NCBI GenBank assembly: GCA_902624095.1
Contig: CACNWB010000002.1
Location: 56,153 to 120,152 of the forward strand
DNA length: 64,000 nt
Direction: 5' to 3'
DNA from: an uncultured PS1 clade bacterium
Lineage (GTDB): Bacteria; Pseudomonadota; Alphaproteobacteria; RS24
Positions 28,950 to 38,501 of the stretch are shown in pieces (positions within the stretch are counted from its first letter, which is position 1; every line of letters begins with the position of its first letter). Below the pieces are notes generated by a model. That model was not told where the DNA came from. It was given only the letters and a program-made list of their open reading frames with translations, and ran no database searches. The position numbers and the translations under genes are program-made.

Positions 28950-29321
28950 ATGTTTTATGAGCAGGCCAAGCGCTCCTATGAGCTTCACGAAACCAGTTTC
29001 GTGGAAAATATTGAAAATAATCATGAAATAGTACGATTAATTCTTAAAGAATTACAAAAACATTTAATAATTATCACTTCGTGCGAGAAAATTGATCTAA
29101 GTAACCAGGCGCGTCACTATGCAAAGGCTCACACAGCGCTACATTTGCTCCTTTCCAGCCTCGATCCAGAAAAAGGCGAAGAAATATCCAACAATCTGGC
29201 AGGGCTTTACTTATATGTTCAGCAGCAATTAATCGAAGGACGCGACCAAGACGGGTTTAAAGGCGATATTAACATTGTCGGGATTGTCACGGATTTGCTT
29301 GAAGCATGGGAACAAATGTAG
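28950..29321 (+). CDS. fliS: Flagellin export chaperone FliS (copy 1)
   Basis: FliS-like helical protein (HYAKAHTALHLLLSSLDPEKGEEISNNLAGLYLYVQQQLIEG). Confidence 0.8.
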   Translation: MFYEQAKRSYELHETSFVENIENNHEIVRLILKELQKHLIIITSCEKIDLSNQARHYAKAHTALHLLLSSLDPEKGEEISNNLAGLYLYVQQQLIEGRDQDGFKGDINIVGIVTDLLEAWEQM

Positions 29322-29420
29322 GAACGTAAAAATAATTTTATGGTTTCAAAGTTTTCTATGTTTCCTAGCTGATAAAAAAGAGTTATTTTGAGGCTGGAAT
29401 TTTTGGGAAAAGGCTGATCC

Positions 29421-29906
29421 ATGGGTTTTTGTCCTCAGTGGGTATTTGATGTTTGCAGCGCTCGAGCGGCGCAGGAATTCATTTCTCTGGATTTGGATCT
29501 AGAAACCTATGCCAAGAAATATGAAAAGGGCCTCAGTGAGCATTATGAGGTAGTAAGCTATTCTTTAGTTTATGAGGCAGCTGAAGAAATGCTTCGTTTC
29601 CTAGATGAAATTGAAGAAGAAGCTGCCTCTGAGTGCCTCCATAGCTTTATTTTTAGTCGAACTAAATTTGAGTCCAAAGGCAAGGTCAGAAAGCTAAAAT
29701 CGCTTTTGTCTAGCGCTCTCGACCCGGAAAGGGACCTAAATTTTTACCCAAATGTTACCACCAAGAATTTTCGAGGTTTTGTTTTTAGTTTGCGCTCTAA
29801 AAATGAGTTTTTTGCTCCTGACGGTTGGAATATATCCGATGAGGAACATATCGAGTGGCTGGCAGAACTTATAAACCAAGAACTTTCATTGTTTAACTCG
29901 ATCTGA
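29421..29906 (+). CDS. Hypothetical protein between fliS and ClC channel
   Basis: 161 aa ORF with consistent reading frame; no family recognised. Confidence 0.55.
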   Translation: MGFCPQWVFDVCSARAAQEFISLDLDLETYAKKYEKGLSEHYEVVSYSLVYEAAEEMLRFLDEIEEEAASECLHSFIFSRTKFESKGKVRKLKSLLSSALDPERDLNFYPNVTTKNFRGFVFSLRSKNEFFAPDGWNISDEEHIEWLAELINQELSLFNSI

Positions 29907-29998
29907 CCGTTAAAAATTTAAAACTCTGCAGCTATTTAATTCCAAAATATCCAAAGATTTTGTGGTGTATAGGTAAATAAACCGCCATTATCGAAAGC

Positions 29999-31705
29999 AT
30001 GAAAAGCCTTCTGATTGATTTGCTTCGAAGTATTGGTCTGGGCGTCGTTTTCGGCAGCATTATGGCTGTCGTCTCGAGCGGGTTCGTCCTCGGTGTTTTG
30101 TATTTCACTGGGTTAAGAGGCCGCATGGATTTCATGCAGAGCGAAATTTATGGAATTTCCCTCAACCCCATTGTTATTCTTTGGCTTTTGCTAGCTGCTA
30201 GTTTAGTTGTCATGACGCGTCGCTTAGCTAATATAGATGCCTGGCAAACGCCCGCAGATAGCATTTATGCCGCACACCTTCCAGACAGCCTGCTCGATCA
30301 TAAAAAAGGCTTTGCCTCAACCCTTGCGGCTTTTATTTCGGCAAGCGGAGGTGCGTCTGTTGGCCAATATGGGCCACTAGTGCATTTTGGTGGCGTGATG
30401 GGCAGCCTTTTCCGCCGCGTGACAGGTGGCATTTTTTCAATGGATGTTTTTATCGGTTGCGGGGTTGCTGGAGCCATTTCCGCTGGTTTCGGTGCGCCGA
30501 TAGCCGGCATTGTTTTTGCCCATGAAGCTATTATCAAGCACTTCTCGCTCCGAGCCATTGCGCCGATTGCCATATCAAGCATAACGGCATCCGCAATGGG
30601 TCAATATCTGTTCGGTTCGCGCCAGCTCTTTCAACTTAGTTTTGCCCCGCCTGAGCTTATTTCATCTCTGCCGTTTTTAATCGGCTGCGGGATTGTTTTT
30701 GGGCTGGTAGCCGTGCTTTTCATGGTATCGGTTCGCTTCTTCGTCTCGATCGGCAAAAAATCCGGCTTATCAATCACGACGCTGACCTTTTCTGCGGCTC
30801 TGGTTTGCGGCAGCGTGGGTATGGTTTTCCCTCAAATCCTCGGTCTGGGGACGGAAACGATAAATGATGTGTTTGCGCAAGAACAAACTTACACGTTTTT
30901 GTTTATTTTGCTTTTTGCCAAAATAGCAATGACGGCTGTGTGTCTGGGATGGGGGCTTTTTGGGGGGGTGTTCTCGCCAGCGCTTCTTATAGGCGCTACC
31001 AGCGGCATGATCAGTGGAAAATTACTGGCTGGTGTCGGTTTTGTCGGTCTTATTCCAGTGTTGTCTGTGGGTGGGCTAGCAGCTGTGAGCGCATCAATTA
31101 TTGGCGCGCCGATGTCTGCCGTTCTTATCGTGTTCGAATTGAGCGGCTCTTATGAGTTTTCTGTGGCGGCGATGATTTGCGTTGTCATGTCGACGCTGGT
31201 TTCCTATCTTTTGTTCGGCCACTCCTATTTCACACGTCAACTAATGGACCGGCAAATTGACATCACGATGGGGCGCGGGCATTTGCGCATGACTGAATTG
31301 CCTGTGACAAAATATGTGCGCCCTTCCGATTACCTTGCCGTGGACGGCACAAGCAGCGTCGATACGGCGATATCTAATATGGTCACTGCTCAGGTTTCGG
31401 AAGCCTATATAATAGGCAAGGCAAATACCTTCATTGGAAAAGTTTTGTTGTTTAAGCTGATGGCAGCGCAACAGGCAGGAGATACTAACACTGTTGCTCT
31501 TGCTAAAATGGTCGAGCCCAACCCGCTGGTTTTGGACAAAGAAAGCTCCGTTGCTTCCGCTATTGAGACCGCCAGCGACTTTGTCGGGGAAAGCATACCG
31601 GTGGTTGACATGTCAACGCAAAAACTAGAGGGCGTAATTACGGAGGCGGATCTTTTGCAAGCTTATCTTGAATTACAAAATGATGCCCGCGTCATCGAAA
31701 ATTAG
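29999..31705 (+). CDS. ClC-family chloride channel/transporter with C-terminal CBS domains
   Basis: ClC-like motifs (GGASVGQYGPLVHFGG, GAPIAGIVFAHE, GWGLFGGVFSPALLIGA) and C-terminal CBS-like region. Confidence 0.9.
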   Translation: MKSLLIDLLRSIGLGVVFGSIMAVVSSGFVLGVLYFTGLRGRMDFMQSEIYGISLNPIVILWLLLAASLVVMTRRLANIDAWQTPADSIYAAHLPDSLLDHKKGFASTLAAFISASGGASVGQYGPLVHFGGVMGSLFRRVTGGIFSMDVFIGCGVAGAISAGFGAPIAGIVFAHEAIIKHFSLRAIAPIAISSITASAMGQYLFGSRQLFQLSFAPPELISSLPFLIGCGIVFGLVAVLFMVSVRFFVSIGKKSGLSITTLTFSAALVCGSVGMVFPQILGLGTETINDVFAQEQTYTFLFILLFAKIAMTAVCLGWGLFGGVFSPALLIGATSGMISGKLLAGVGFVGLIPVLSVGGLAAVSASIIGAPMSAVLIVFELSGSYEFSVAAMICVVMSTLVSYLLFGHSYFTRQLMDRQIDITMGRGHLRMTELPVTKYVRPSDYLAVDGTSSVDTAISNMVTAQVSEAYIIGKANTFIGKVLLFKLMAAQQAGDTNTVALAKMVEPNPLVLDKESSVASAIETASDFVGESIPVVDMSTQKLEGVITEADLLQAYLELQNDARVIEN

Positions 31706-32097
31706 GCTAGCAAATCAACTTGACCGCTGAAGCGAGGCATATCTGCCTGCATTGATGAAGTTAAAGCCAAACGAACAGCGGCAACATTGTGCTGGAAGGT
31801 AGGCAAAAATCCGGCACGCATTGCCAAATTGGTTTCCGTTAACACCGTTGAGGGAGCTTGGCGCGGATGCGCACGCAGGGCACGCGGTGCATCTGCATCG
31901 GCTCGGACAGGCAACTGGGCTTGCGTCGGCCGCGATACATGCATCGGGCTTACCGGTGCAATGCCTGCAGCGGTTTGCTGGAGAGTTGGCACGGGGTTTG
32001 CAAATGAGTTTAACGCGACGTGCTGTGCCGCCGCTGCAGTTCCTGTCGGAACGGGAGCAACGCGAAACGGCGTGTCGGTGGACGTAAAAATTGCCAT
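31702..32097 (-). CDS. Uncharacterised Pro/Ala-rich protein in the flagellar locus
   Basis: ORF convergent with ClC gene; C-term TNLAMRAGFLPTFQHNVAAVRLALTSSMQADMPRFSGQVDLLA; start uncertain because a sigma54-like box overlaps it. Confidence 0.5.
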   Translation of the reverse strand: MAIFTSTDTPFRVAPVPTGTAAAAQHVALNSFANPVPTLQQTAAGIAPVSPMHVSRPTQAQLPVRADADAPRALRAHPRQAPSTVLTETNLAMRAGFLPTFQHNVAAVRLALTSSMQADMPRFSGQVDLLA

Positions 32098-32099
32098 GG

Positions 32100-32114
32100 G
32101 CAAATTTTATGCCA
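32100..32114 (-). promoter_or_regulatory. sigma54-like box (TGGCATAAAATTTGC on minus); weaker plus-strand match GGGCAAATTTTATGC at the same place
   Basis: GG-N10-GC readable on both strands, between the 31702-32097 ORF and the second fliS. Confidence 0.5.
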
Positions 32115-32161
32115 AAACGGTCCGGTAAACAAGCCGGAGCGGGTTCGTAGGAGAAAAATTT

Positions 32162-32566
32162 ATGACAGGCAATGCGCGCGTCAAAGCCGCCTATCAGGAA
32201 ACCCAAGCTGAAAGCAGCCTTTATGCTGGCAATGCCGAAGAAGCGACGCTGGTGGTTTTGGGCGAATTGATAAAATCCATGCGGGTATTTGCCGAGAATG
32301 CCAACCCGCGCGACGGCAAGCCTGAAATTCGGACGCATCATTTCTCGCGGGCCCTTACAATTATCTATGCGCTGCAATCTGGCCTTGATCTGGAAAAGGG
32401 AGGTGCGCTGGCCGGAAAACTGTTCCAGGTGTACGAATATGCGCGTCAGGCACTCATCAAGGATTTGCGTTCCGCGCGCGACGACATGGTTTCATCGGCC
32501 TGCGGAGCTCTGGATGAGGTTCATGCTTCCTGGCAAACGGCCTATGGTGAAGGGCTCAATAGATGA
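32162..32566 (+). CDS. Second FliS-like protein
   Basis: AAYQETQAESSLYAGNAEEATLVVLGELIKSMR...HFSRALTIIYALQSGLDLEKGGALAGKLFQVYEYARQALIKD. Confidence 0.8.
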   Translation: MTGNARVKAAYQETQAESSLYAGNAEEATLVVLGELIKSMRVFAENANPRDGKPEIRTHHFSRALTIIYALQSGLDLEKGGALAGKLFQVYEYARQALIKDLRSARDDMVSSACGALDEVHASWQTAYGEGLNR

Positions 32567-32844
32567 GCGCCTTCCGCAAATCTTACGCCGCAGAGACTGG
32601 GGCGCTTGAGGACGCACTGACAGCGGGCGATTTTGACACGGCACTGGCATGCGACAAGCGGCGACAGGACCTTTTGCGCGCCGCAATTGCTGAAATTCCT
32701 GAAAATGATAAGGAATTGAAACAGTTTCTCGCCGATGCCGAAGCGCATAATGCCGCAATGATAACACGCCTCGAAGACGGTCTTAAACGTGGGCGCCGCG
32801 CGCTCTCGCAGTCGCAAAAAGCCGTAAAGGCCTACACCCGATAG
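32563..32844 (+). CDS. FliT-like small helical protein
   Basis: 93 aa helical ORF, start overlaps fliS2 stop (ATGA); FliT position. Confidence 0.5.
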   Translation: MSAFRKSYAAETGALEDALTAGDFDTALACDKRRQDLLRAAIAEIPENDKELKQFLADAEAHNAAMITRLEDGLKRGRRALSQSQKAVKAYTR

Positions 32845-32847
32845 GGT

Positions 32848-33927
32848 TTACTTGTCGGTCGGCTTTTCGATCATCAGTTTTTTCATTTTTTCTATTAAAG
32901 TTGTTCGGCGCAGGTTCAAGGCTTCGGCGGCGCCGCTAATAGTGCCATTCGTCTTTGTCAATGCCGCCTCAATAAGCACCACCTCAACATCGCGCAAATG
33001 GCGGCGCAGATCTATCGCATCAAAATAGGCAAACCACTCCCTATAATGGCTCGGGTGCGGCAGCGGGCTCTGACTGTCAAGGTCGGTATCGCCGGAAATG
33101 CCTTCCAGGTCTTGCGAGGCGGTCCAAAGCGCGTCTTGCTCTTCACTACGGCTGGGCACCCGTAGGCGCAAAAGATTATTGCGAACATCTTTGCCGGTTA
33201 CCGTTTTGCCCGGAAACAAAAGCACGGCGCGTTCGACAATATTGCGCAATTCGCGCACATTTCCTGGCCAATTGTAACGTGACATTTCGGACAGCGCGCT
33301 GTCGTCAAATTTCGGCATGTCCTGTTCGGCATCGGCTTCGATTTGCGTGAGCATGGTTTTGACAAGAAGCGGCACATCAACACTGCGCTCGGCCAGGCTC
33401 GGCACCTGAATGGGAAAAACATTAATGCGATAGAACAAATCCGCACGGAAACGCCCGTCATCGACATAGGCATCCAAATTCTGGTGAGTGGCGCAAACCA
33501 GCCGAAAATCCACTGGAATGTCTTCATTTCCGCCAACGCGCTGAATTGTGCGGTTTTCCAGCGCGCGCAGAAGCTTTGACTGGAGATTGAGGTTCATGTC
33601 GCCTATCTCGTCGAGAAACAATGTGCCACCATTCGCCATTTCAAAACGACCCTCACGAGCCTGATCGGCACCTGTAAATGCGCCTTTTTCATGACCGAAT
33701 AGTTCGGATTCCAGCAATTCTGCTGGAATTGCCGCACAATTTACCGAAACCAAGCGCCCATTGCGATGCGATGCAGCGTGAATGGCATTTGCAACCACAT
33801 CCTTGCCAGTGCCAGTTTCGCCCTGTATCAAAACCGAGCTGGCCGATGGCGCTACAATACCGATCAGATTTTTAAGTTCCTTGATAGGTGCCGATTGTCC
33901 GGCGATCAATTCGTCAATTGCTTGCAT
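32848..33927 (-). CDS. sigma54-dependent activator, FleQ/FlrA-like AAA+ plus Fis-type HTH, no receiver domain
   Basis: Walker [27 protein letters not shown]-term HTH (GAAEALNLRRTTLIEKMKKL); AAA+ begins within about 20 aa of start. Confidence 0.88.
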   Translation of the reverse strand: MQAIDELIAGQSAPIKELKNLIGIVAPSASSVLIQGETGTGKDVVANAIHAASHRNGRLVSVNCAAIPAELLESELFGHEKGAFTGADQAREGRFEMANGGTLFLDEIGDMNLNLQSKLLRALENRTIQRVGGNEDIPVDFRLVCATHQNLDAYVDDGRFRADLFYRINVFPIQVPSLAERSVDVPLLVKTMLTQIEADAEQDMPKFDDSALSEMSRYNWPGNVRELRNIVERAVLLFPGKTVTGKDVRNNLLRLRVPSRSEEQDALWTASQDLEGISGDTDLDSQSPLPHPSHYREWFAYFDAIDLRRHLRDVEVVLIEAALTKTNGTISGAAEALNLRRTTLIEKMKKLMIEKPTDK

Positions 33928-34089
33928 ATTTTCAAAAACCGATCCCCAAAACACCCTGTCAACAATTCGGCAAACATTCCCACGCGCGTGTCATGTTTTT
34001 GAACCCATTGACTAACACTATGCGGGAAACCGCCCATAAATACCCCAAAAAAATTTAAATTAACTAAAATTTTACGCTTTTTAAGAGTT

Positions 34090-34104
34090 TGGCCTGCTTC
34101 TTGC
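34090..34104 (+). promoter_or_regulatory. sigma54-like promoter (TGGCCTGCTTCTTGC) for second activator/fliE/fliF operon
   Basis: GG-N10-GC; 34 nt upstream of ATG 34138. Confidence 0.65.
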
Positions 34105-34137
34105 CTATGTCCACCTACAACGCAAAAGGAGCACTGC

Positions 34138-35310
34138 ATGGGTGAGATTTGTATTCATAGTTTCGGATTGGACATCGCGCCGCGTTTGGCCCAAGCTCTG
34201 GGCGCGCGCATGGCAAAAACGACGCTCGTCAAAAGCGCCGATGCACCGGCGGGCGAGGCTGGGCAGACCTGCGATGCGCTGGTCATATCGAAATCGCTGG
34301 TCGAAAAGCTGGGTGGCACGGAAGCCCTGCTCGAATTTGCGCGCAAAGCAAAGGCGCGCAAAATACTCATCATTCACGAAGATGCCGATGCTCCCAAAAT
34401 CATATGCGGCACAGGCGGGCGTGTTTGGAATATGGCTCTGAGCGGCGTGAATGAAGAAGCTGACGGCGAGTTTGGCGTGCAAATGGCCGCCACGCTTGTG
34501 AGCGAGGCGCACAATGTGGCCGTGTCGGATGATGCCAGTTCCAATTTGCTGACCATGGCGCGTCGCGTGGCCGATACGGATGTCACGGTTTTCATCAATG
34601 GCCCCACGGGCACGGGCAAGGAAGTGCTGGCGCGCTTCGTTCACAATTATTCTTCGCGCAGCGAACAGCCTTTTGTGGCTGTCAATTGCGCGGCCATTCC
34701 AGAAAACATGCTGGAAGCCATTTTGTTTGGCCATGAAAAGGGCGCGTTTACCGGCGCCTCATCGGCCAATAAGGGTATTTTCCGAGCTTCGGATGGCGGC
34801 ACGCTTCTGCTAGATGAAATTTCTGAGATGCCAATGTCGCTACAGGCGAAATTGCTGCGTGTGTTGCAGGAAAAGGCCGTCACGCCGATCGGGGCGCACC
34901 AGGATATCCCCGTAGACGTGCGTGTGGTGGCAACCTCAAACCGCGACATGATGGATGAAATCCGCGACGGCAAGTTTCGTGAAGACCTCTATTATCGCCT
35001 GAATGTGTTTCCGCTGGCAACGCTGCATCTTTCGGCACGCCGTGCCGACATCATCCCCATCGCCACAGTGCTTTTAAAACGCCATTGCGAAAATAAAGAC
35101 CAAATACCTTGGCTGACGCCCGAGGCCTTGCAAGTGCTTATGGGTTATGACTGGCCCGGCAATGTGCGCGAATTGGAAAATGTTCTCCAGCGCGCGCTTG
35201 TCTTGTGTGAAGGCAGTGTAATTAACGCCACCGACATTGTCACCGATTTGGGTAGCGTGAATATGGTGGCCCAGCCAACCAATTTAAAACTAGAGCAAAC
35301 CGGGTCCTAA
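34138..35310 (+). CDS. sigma54-dependent activator, FlbD/FlgR-like; no recognisable C-terminal HTH
   Basis: Walker [26 protein letters not shown]; ends about 30-35 aa after [15 protein letters not shown]; operon with fliE/fliF. Confidence 0.88.
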   Translation: MGEICIHSFGLDIAPRLAQALGARMAKTTLVKSADAPAGEAGQTCDALVISKSLVEKLGGTEALLEFARKAKARKILIIHEDADAPKIICGTGGRVWNMALSGVNEEADGEFGVQMAATLVSEAHNVAVSDDASSNLLTMARRVADTDVTVFINGPTGTGKEVLARFVHNYSSRSEQPFVAVNCAAIPENMLEAILFGHEKGAFTGASSANKGIFRASDGGTLLLDEISEMPMSLQAKLLRVLQEKAVTPIGAHQDIPVDVRVVATSNRDMMDEIRDGKFREDLYYRLNVFPLATLHLSARRADIIPIATVLLKRHCENKDQIPWLTPEALQVLMGYDWPGNVRELENVLQRALVLCEGSVINATDIVTDLGSVNMVAQPTNLKLEQTGS

Positions 35311-35317
35311 GGAGTAG

Positions 35318-35635
35318 ATGATGAGCACGATCAAACCGACAACATCGCAAGCGGTCTCGATGCGCCAGCAGGTGCTGGACAATGCCGCGGCAGCTTTGGG
35401 TAAGGAAAACGAAGGGCCGAGTTTCAGCGAACGTATGGGTGGCGCGGTACGCGAAGTTGCCAACTCCCAAAACGCCAGTGCCGCACTTACCCGCGCTTAT
35501 GAGATGGGCGAAGTGCAGGATCTGTCGAAAGTTATGGTTTCGCAACAGGTTTCATCGCTGGGCTTTCAGATGGTTCTGAATGTGCGGAACAAAATGTTGA
35601 GTGCCTACAAGGATATTATGAACATGCCGGTCTGA
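35318..35635 (+). CDS. fliE: Flagellar hook-basal body complex protein FliE
   Basis: SFSERMGGAVREVANSQNASAALTRAYEMGEVQDLSKVMVSQQVSSLGFQMVLNVRNKMLSAYKDIMNMPV. Confidence 0.93.
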   Translation: MMSTIKPTTSQAVSMRQQVLDNAAAALGKENEGPSFSERMGGAVREVANSQNASAALTRAYEMGEVQDLSKVMVSQQVSSLGFQMVLNVRNKMLSAYKDIMNMPV

Positions 35636-35684
35636 CGCGAATGTGACCGCTTGGAAAACAAGATTTTAGGGATAGGAAATTAAA

Positions 35685-37406
35685 ATGTCTGAAACAGTAG
35701 ATATGAGAAGCGGCGAGAACGCTGTTGTGACGGCTGAGGGTGGTGCCCGAAACATGCTCTCCACCGTGCGCAAGTTTTTTGACGAACCGAGCGTGCAGCG
35801 CTCGATCCCGACGGCGGCGGCAGCGCTGGTGGTGTTTTTTGGTTTGATGGCCTATCTGTTTTTGCAACAGCCTGAGCGGACAACGCTTTATGCGTCACTT
35901 CCCGAAAATGAGAAGGCGCGTATTGTTGATGCGCTTAAAAACGCGAGTGTTGATGTGGCGTTGGATCCGAGTTCAGGTGAAGTGCTGGTGCCAACCAATG
36001 ATTTTCACCGGTCGCGCATTTTACTGGCGGCGCAGGGTCTTCCGGCGTCGATGCCGGATGGCTATAAACAGCTTGAGGACATGCCGATGGGCACCAGCAG
36101 GTCGGTTGAAAATATGCGTCTCAAACAGTCCCAGGAAATTGAGCTGGCACGCTCCATCACCGAGATCGACTCCATTGTCTCGACGCGCGTGCATTTGGCG
36201 ATCCCTGAAAAATCGGTTTTTGTCCGGAGCAATCCGGAACCGACCGCCTCTGTCATGGTGCAGATGGCAAATGGGCGCGTACTGGGCCGCCAGCAGGTCG
36301 ACGCCATTGTGCATCTTGTATCCTCATCCGTGCCGGGCATGCCCAAGCAAAATGTCACCATTATTGACCAGAATGGAAGCTTGCTGTCACAAGGCAATTC
36401 CGATGTGGCAGGGCGTTTGAGCGACAGTGAGCTTGAATATCGCATGCGTCTGGAAAATATTTACCGTATGCGCATAGTGTCATTGGTCACGCCGATTGTC
36501 GGTGCCGGCAATGTCAACGCGCAGGTCAATCTCGATATTGATTTCACCCGAAGTGAACTAACGGAGGAAAAAGTTGACCCGCAGGGCAATGCATTGCGCA
36601 GTGAACAGCTTTCATCTGACGAAACCACCGAACGACGCGCACGGGGCATTCCAGGCGCCGTTGCTAATACGCCGCCGTCAGAAACAGAGCTGGCGGATAT
36701 TCAGGAACAACAAGAAGGGGGTGATGGCCCGTCTACACGGACGAAATCTACCAATGAAGTTCGCAATTACGAGGTGAGCCGCGTTATTTCTACAACCCAA
36801 AACCCTTCTAATCAGATTGCGCGTGTCTTTGCATCTGTTCTCGTGAGTGATCAGGAAATCGTAAACCCCGAAACGGGCTTAGCGGAAACCCAGCCTCTGC
36901 CGCAGGAAAAGCTGGATGAAATCCGCGAGTTAGTAAGAAATGCTATTGGCATTGACGATGAACGTGGTGATAATCTTACTGTGTCGAGCGCGCCATTTGT
37001 CGGTGCGGTCGCAGGAGAGCGTGTTGAGTGGTATGAGCAGCCCTGGTTCGAGGACGTATCCCAGCAAATTTTTACCATTCTAACACTGGCGATTGTAGCG
37101 CTTGGCGTAATCCGTCCGCTTCTGAACCGCATTCTGGTTCCGGTAAGCGCCGGTGAACCTGGCTTAATGGTTGTCGGAGAGCCACAGGATGAAAGTGAGT
37201 CAGTTGAAGTGAGTGAAGGCGAGTCGCTAGAAGACATCAAAGCCAAATTGAAGCCGAAGAAACAGAGCATTTCGGCTGACATGTTGGACACAGCCAATTC
37301 TTATGACGATAAAGTGGCAGTTATCCGACTTATTGTCGGCGAAGAGTCCGGCCGAGTGTCTAACGTCTTTAGGGCCATGATGCGGTCTGAAACAACCAAT
37401 GAGTAA
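35685..37406 (+). CDS. fliF: MS-ring protein FliF
   Basis: ERTTLYASLPENEKARIVDALKN...STRVHLAIPEKSVFVR...DDNLTVSSAPF-like C-terminal region. Confidence 0.96.
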   Translation: MSETVDMRSGENAVVTAEGGARNMLSTVRKFFDEPSVQRSIPTAAAALVVFFGLMAYLFLQQPERTTLYASLPENEKARIVDALKNASVDVALDPSSGEVLVPTNDFHRSRILLAAQGLPASMPDGYKQLEDMPMGTSRSVENMRLKQSQEIELARSITEIDSIVSTRVHLAIPEKSVFVRSNPEPTASVMVQMANGRVLGRQQVDAIVHLVSSSVPGMPKQNVTIIDQNGSLLSQGNSDVAGRLSDSELEYRMRLENIYRMRIVSLVTPIVGAGNVNAQVNLDIDFTRSELTEEKVDPQGNALRSEQLSSDETTERRARGIPGAVANTPPSETELADIQEQQEGGDGPSTRTKSTNEVRNYEVSRVISTTQNPSNQIARVFASVLVSDQEIVNPETGLAETQPLPQEKLDEIRELVRNAIGIDDERGDNLTVSSAPFVGAVAGERVEWYEQPWFEDVSQQIFTILTLAIVALGVIRPLLNRILVPVSAGEPGLMVVGEPQDESESVEVSEGESLEDIKAKLKPKKQSISADMLDTANSYDDKVAVIRLIVGEESGRVSNVFRAMMRSETTNE

Positions 37407-37438
37407 GCGGCGCATAATTAGCGTTAAGGAGCAAAATC

Positions 37439-38482
37439 ATGGCTGATACACAGGCAACAGACGGCGAAGAAAACACCAACCCTTTTGAAGCGCTTACGGG
37501 CACTCAGAAGTCGGCAATTTTAATGATGCTATTGGGGGAAGAAGAAGCGTCTGAAATCATTCGCAATCTTTCACCAAAGGAAGTCCAGCATCTGGGCAGT
37601 GCCATGTACTCGGTGCAGGGGCTGGATCAGGAAACCGTCAACAAGGTTCTCGACGAATTTCTTGAGATTATCAAGGAGCAAACAAGCCTTGGCTTGGGCT
37701 CGGACAGCTATATCAGAAATGTGATGACCAAGGCGTTGGGTAATGACAAAGCCCAGTCAGTTCTGGGTCGCATCACACCGATGAGCAGCAATCGACCGAT
37801 CGAAATTCTGGATTGGATGGATGCGCGCGCAATTGCCGAAATGGTGCTGGACGAACATCCACAAATCATTTCCTTGATTGTTTCATACCTTGAGCCATCT
37901 GTTGGTGCCGACGTGATGAATATGCTGCCGGTTGATTTGCAAGCCGATGTCATTCGGCGTGTTGCCACGCTCGAAACGGTTCAGCCGGACGCCTTGCGCG
38001 AATTGGAAGTGGTAATGCAGCAAAAATTTGCTGCCAATACCAGTCTCCGCGCCTCGCAAGTTGGCGGCGTAAAAGCTGCTGCTGCGCTAATGAACTTTAC
38101 CCAGCAGGACACTGAACAACGCATCATGAAAGTGCTTGGAAAGGATGACAAGGATCTGATGCAGGCGATTCAGGAAAATATGTTCTTGTTTGAAAACTTG
38201 ATCGAATCTGACGACCGGTCTCTGCAAACCCTGCTACGCAGTGTCGAGACGGAAGACATTGTGGTGGCTATGAAAGGAGCCGATGAGGCTCTGCGCGATA
38301 AGCTGTTCGCCTGCATGTCCAGCCGTGCCGCTGCCAATATTATGGATGAGATGGAAGCCCTTGGCCCGGTACGCTTGACGGAAGTTCAGGATGCGCAAAA
38401 AGCCATTATTAATGTCGCCCGCCGCCTGTCGGATGAAGGCGCCATTGTGCTGGCTGGACGCGGCGGCGATGATTTTGTCTGA
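37439..38482 (+). CDS. fliG: Flagellar motor switch protein FliG
   Basis: LTGTQKSAILMMLLGEEEASEIIRNLSPKEVQHLGSAM...EHPQIISLIVSYLEP. Confidence 0.96.
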   Translation: MADTQATDGEENTNPFEALTGTQKSAILMMLLGEEEASEIIRNLSPKEVQHLGSAMYSVQGLDQETVNKVLDEFLEIIKEQTSLGLGSDSYIRNVMTKALGNDKAQSVLGRITPMSSNRPIEILDWMDARAIAEMVLDEHPQIISLIVSYLEPSVGADVMNMLPVDLQADVIRRVATLETVQPDALRELEVVMQQKFAANTSLRASQVGGVKAAAALMNFTQQDTEQRIMKVLGKDDKDLMQAIQENMFLFENLIESDDRSLQTLLRSVETEDIVVAMKGADEALRDKLFACMSSRAAANIMDEMEALGPVRLTEVQDAQKAIINVARRLSDEGAIVLAGRGGDDFV

Positions 38483-38501
38483 TCCGCACAGGCCGTGATA
38501 C

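Noticed and set aside
34105-34734. Minus-strand 209 aa ORF
   Set aside because: Antisense to the N-terminal and early AAA+ region of the activator; spans its start and promoter; no family.
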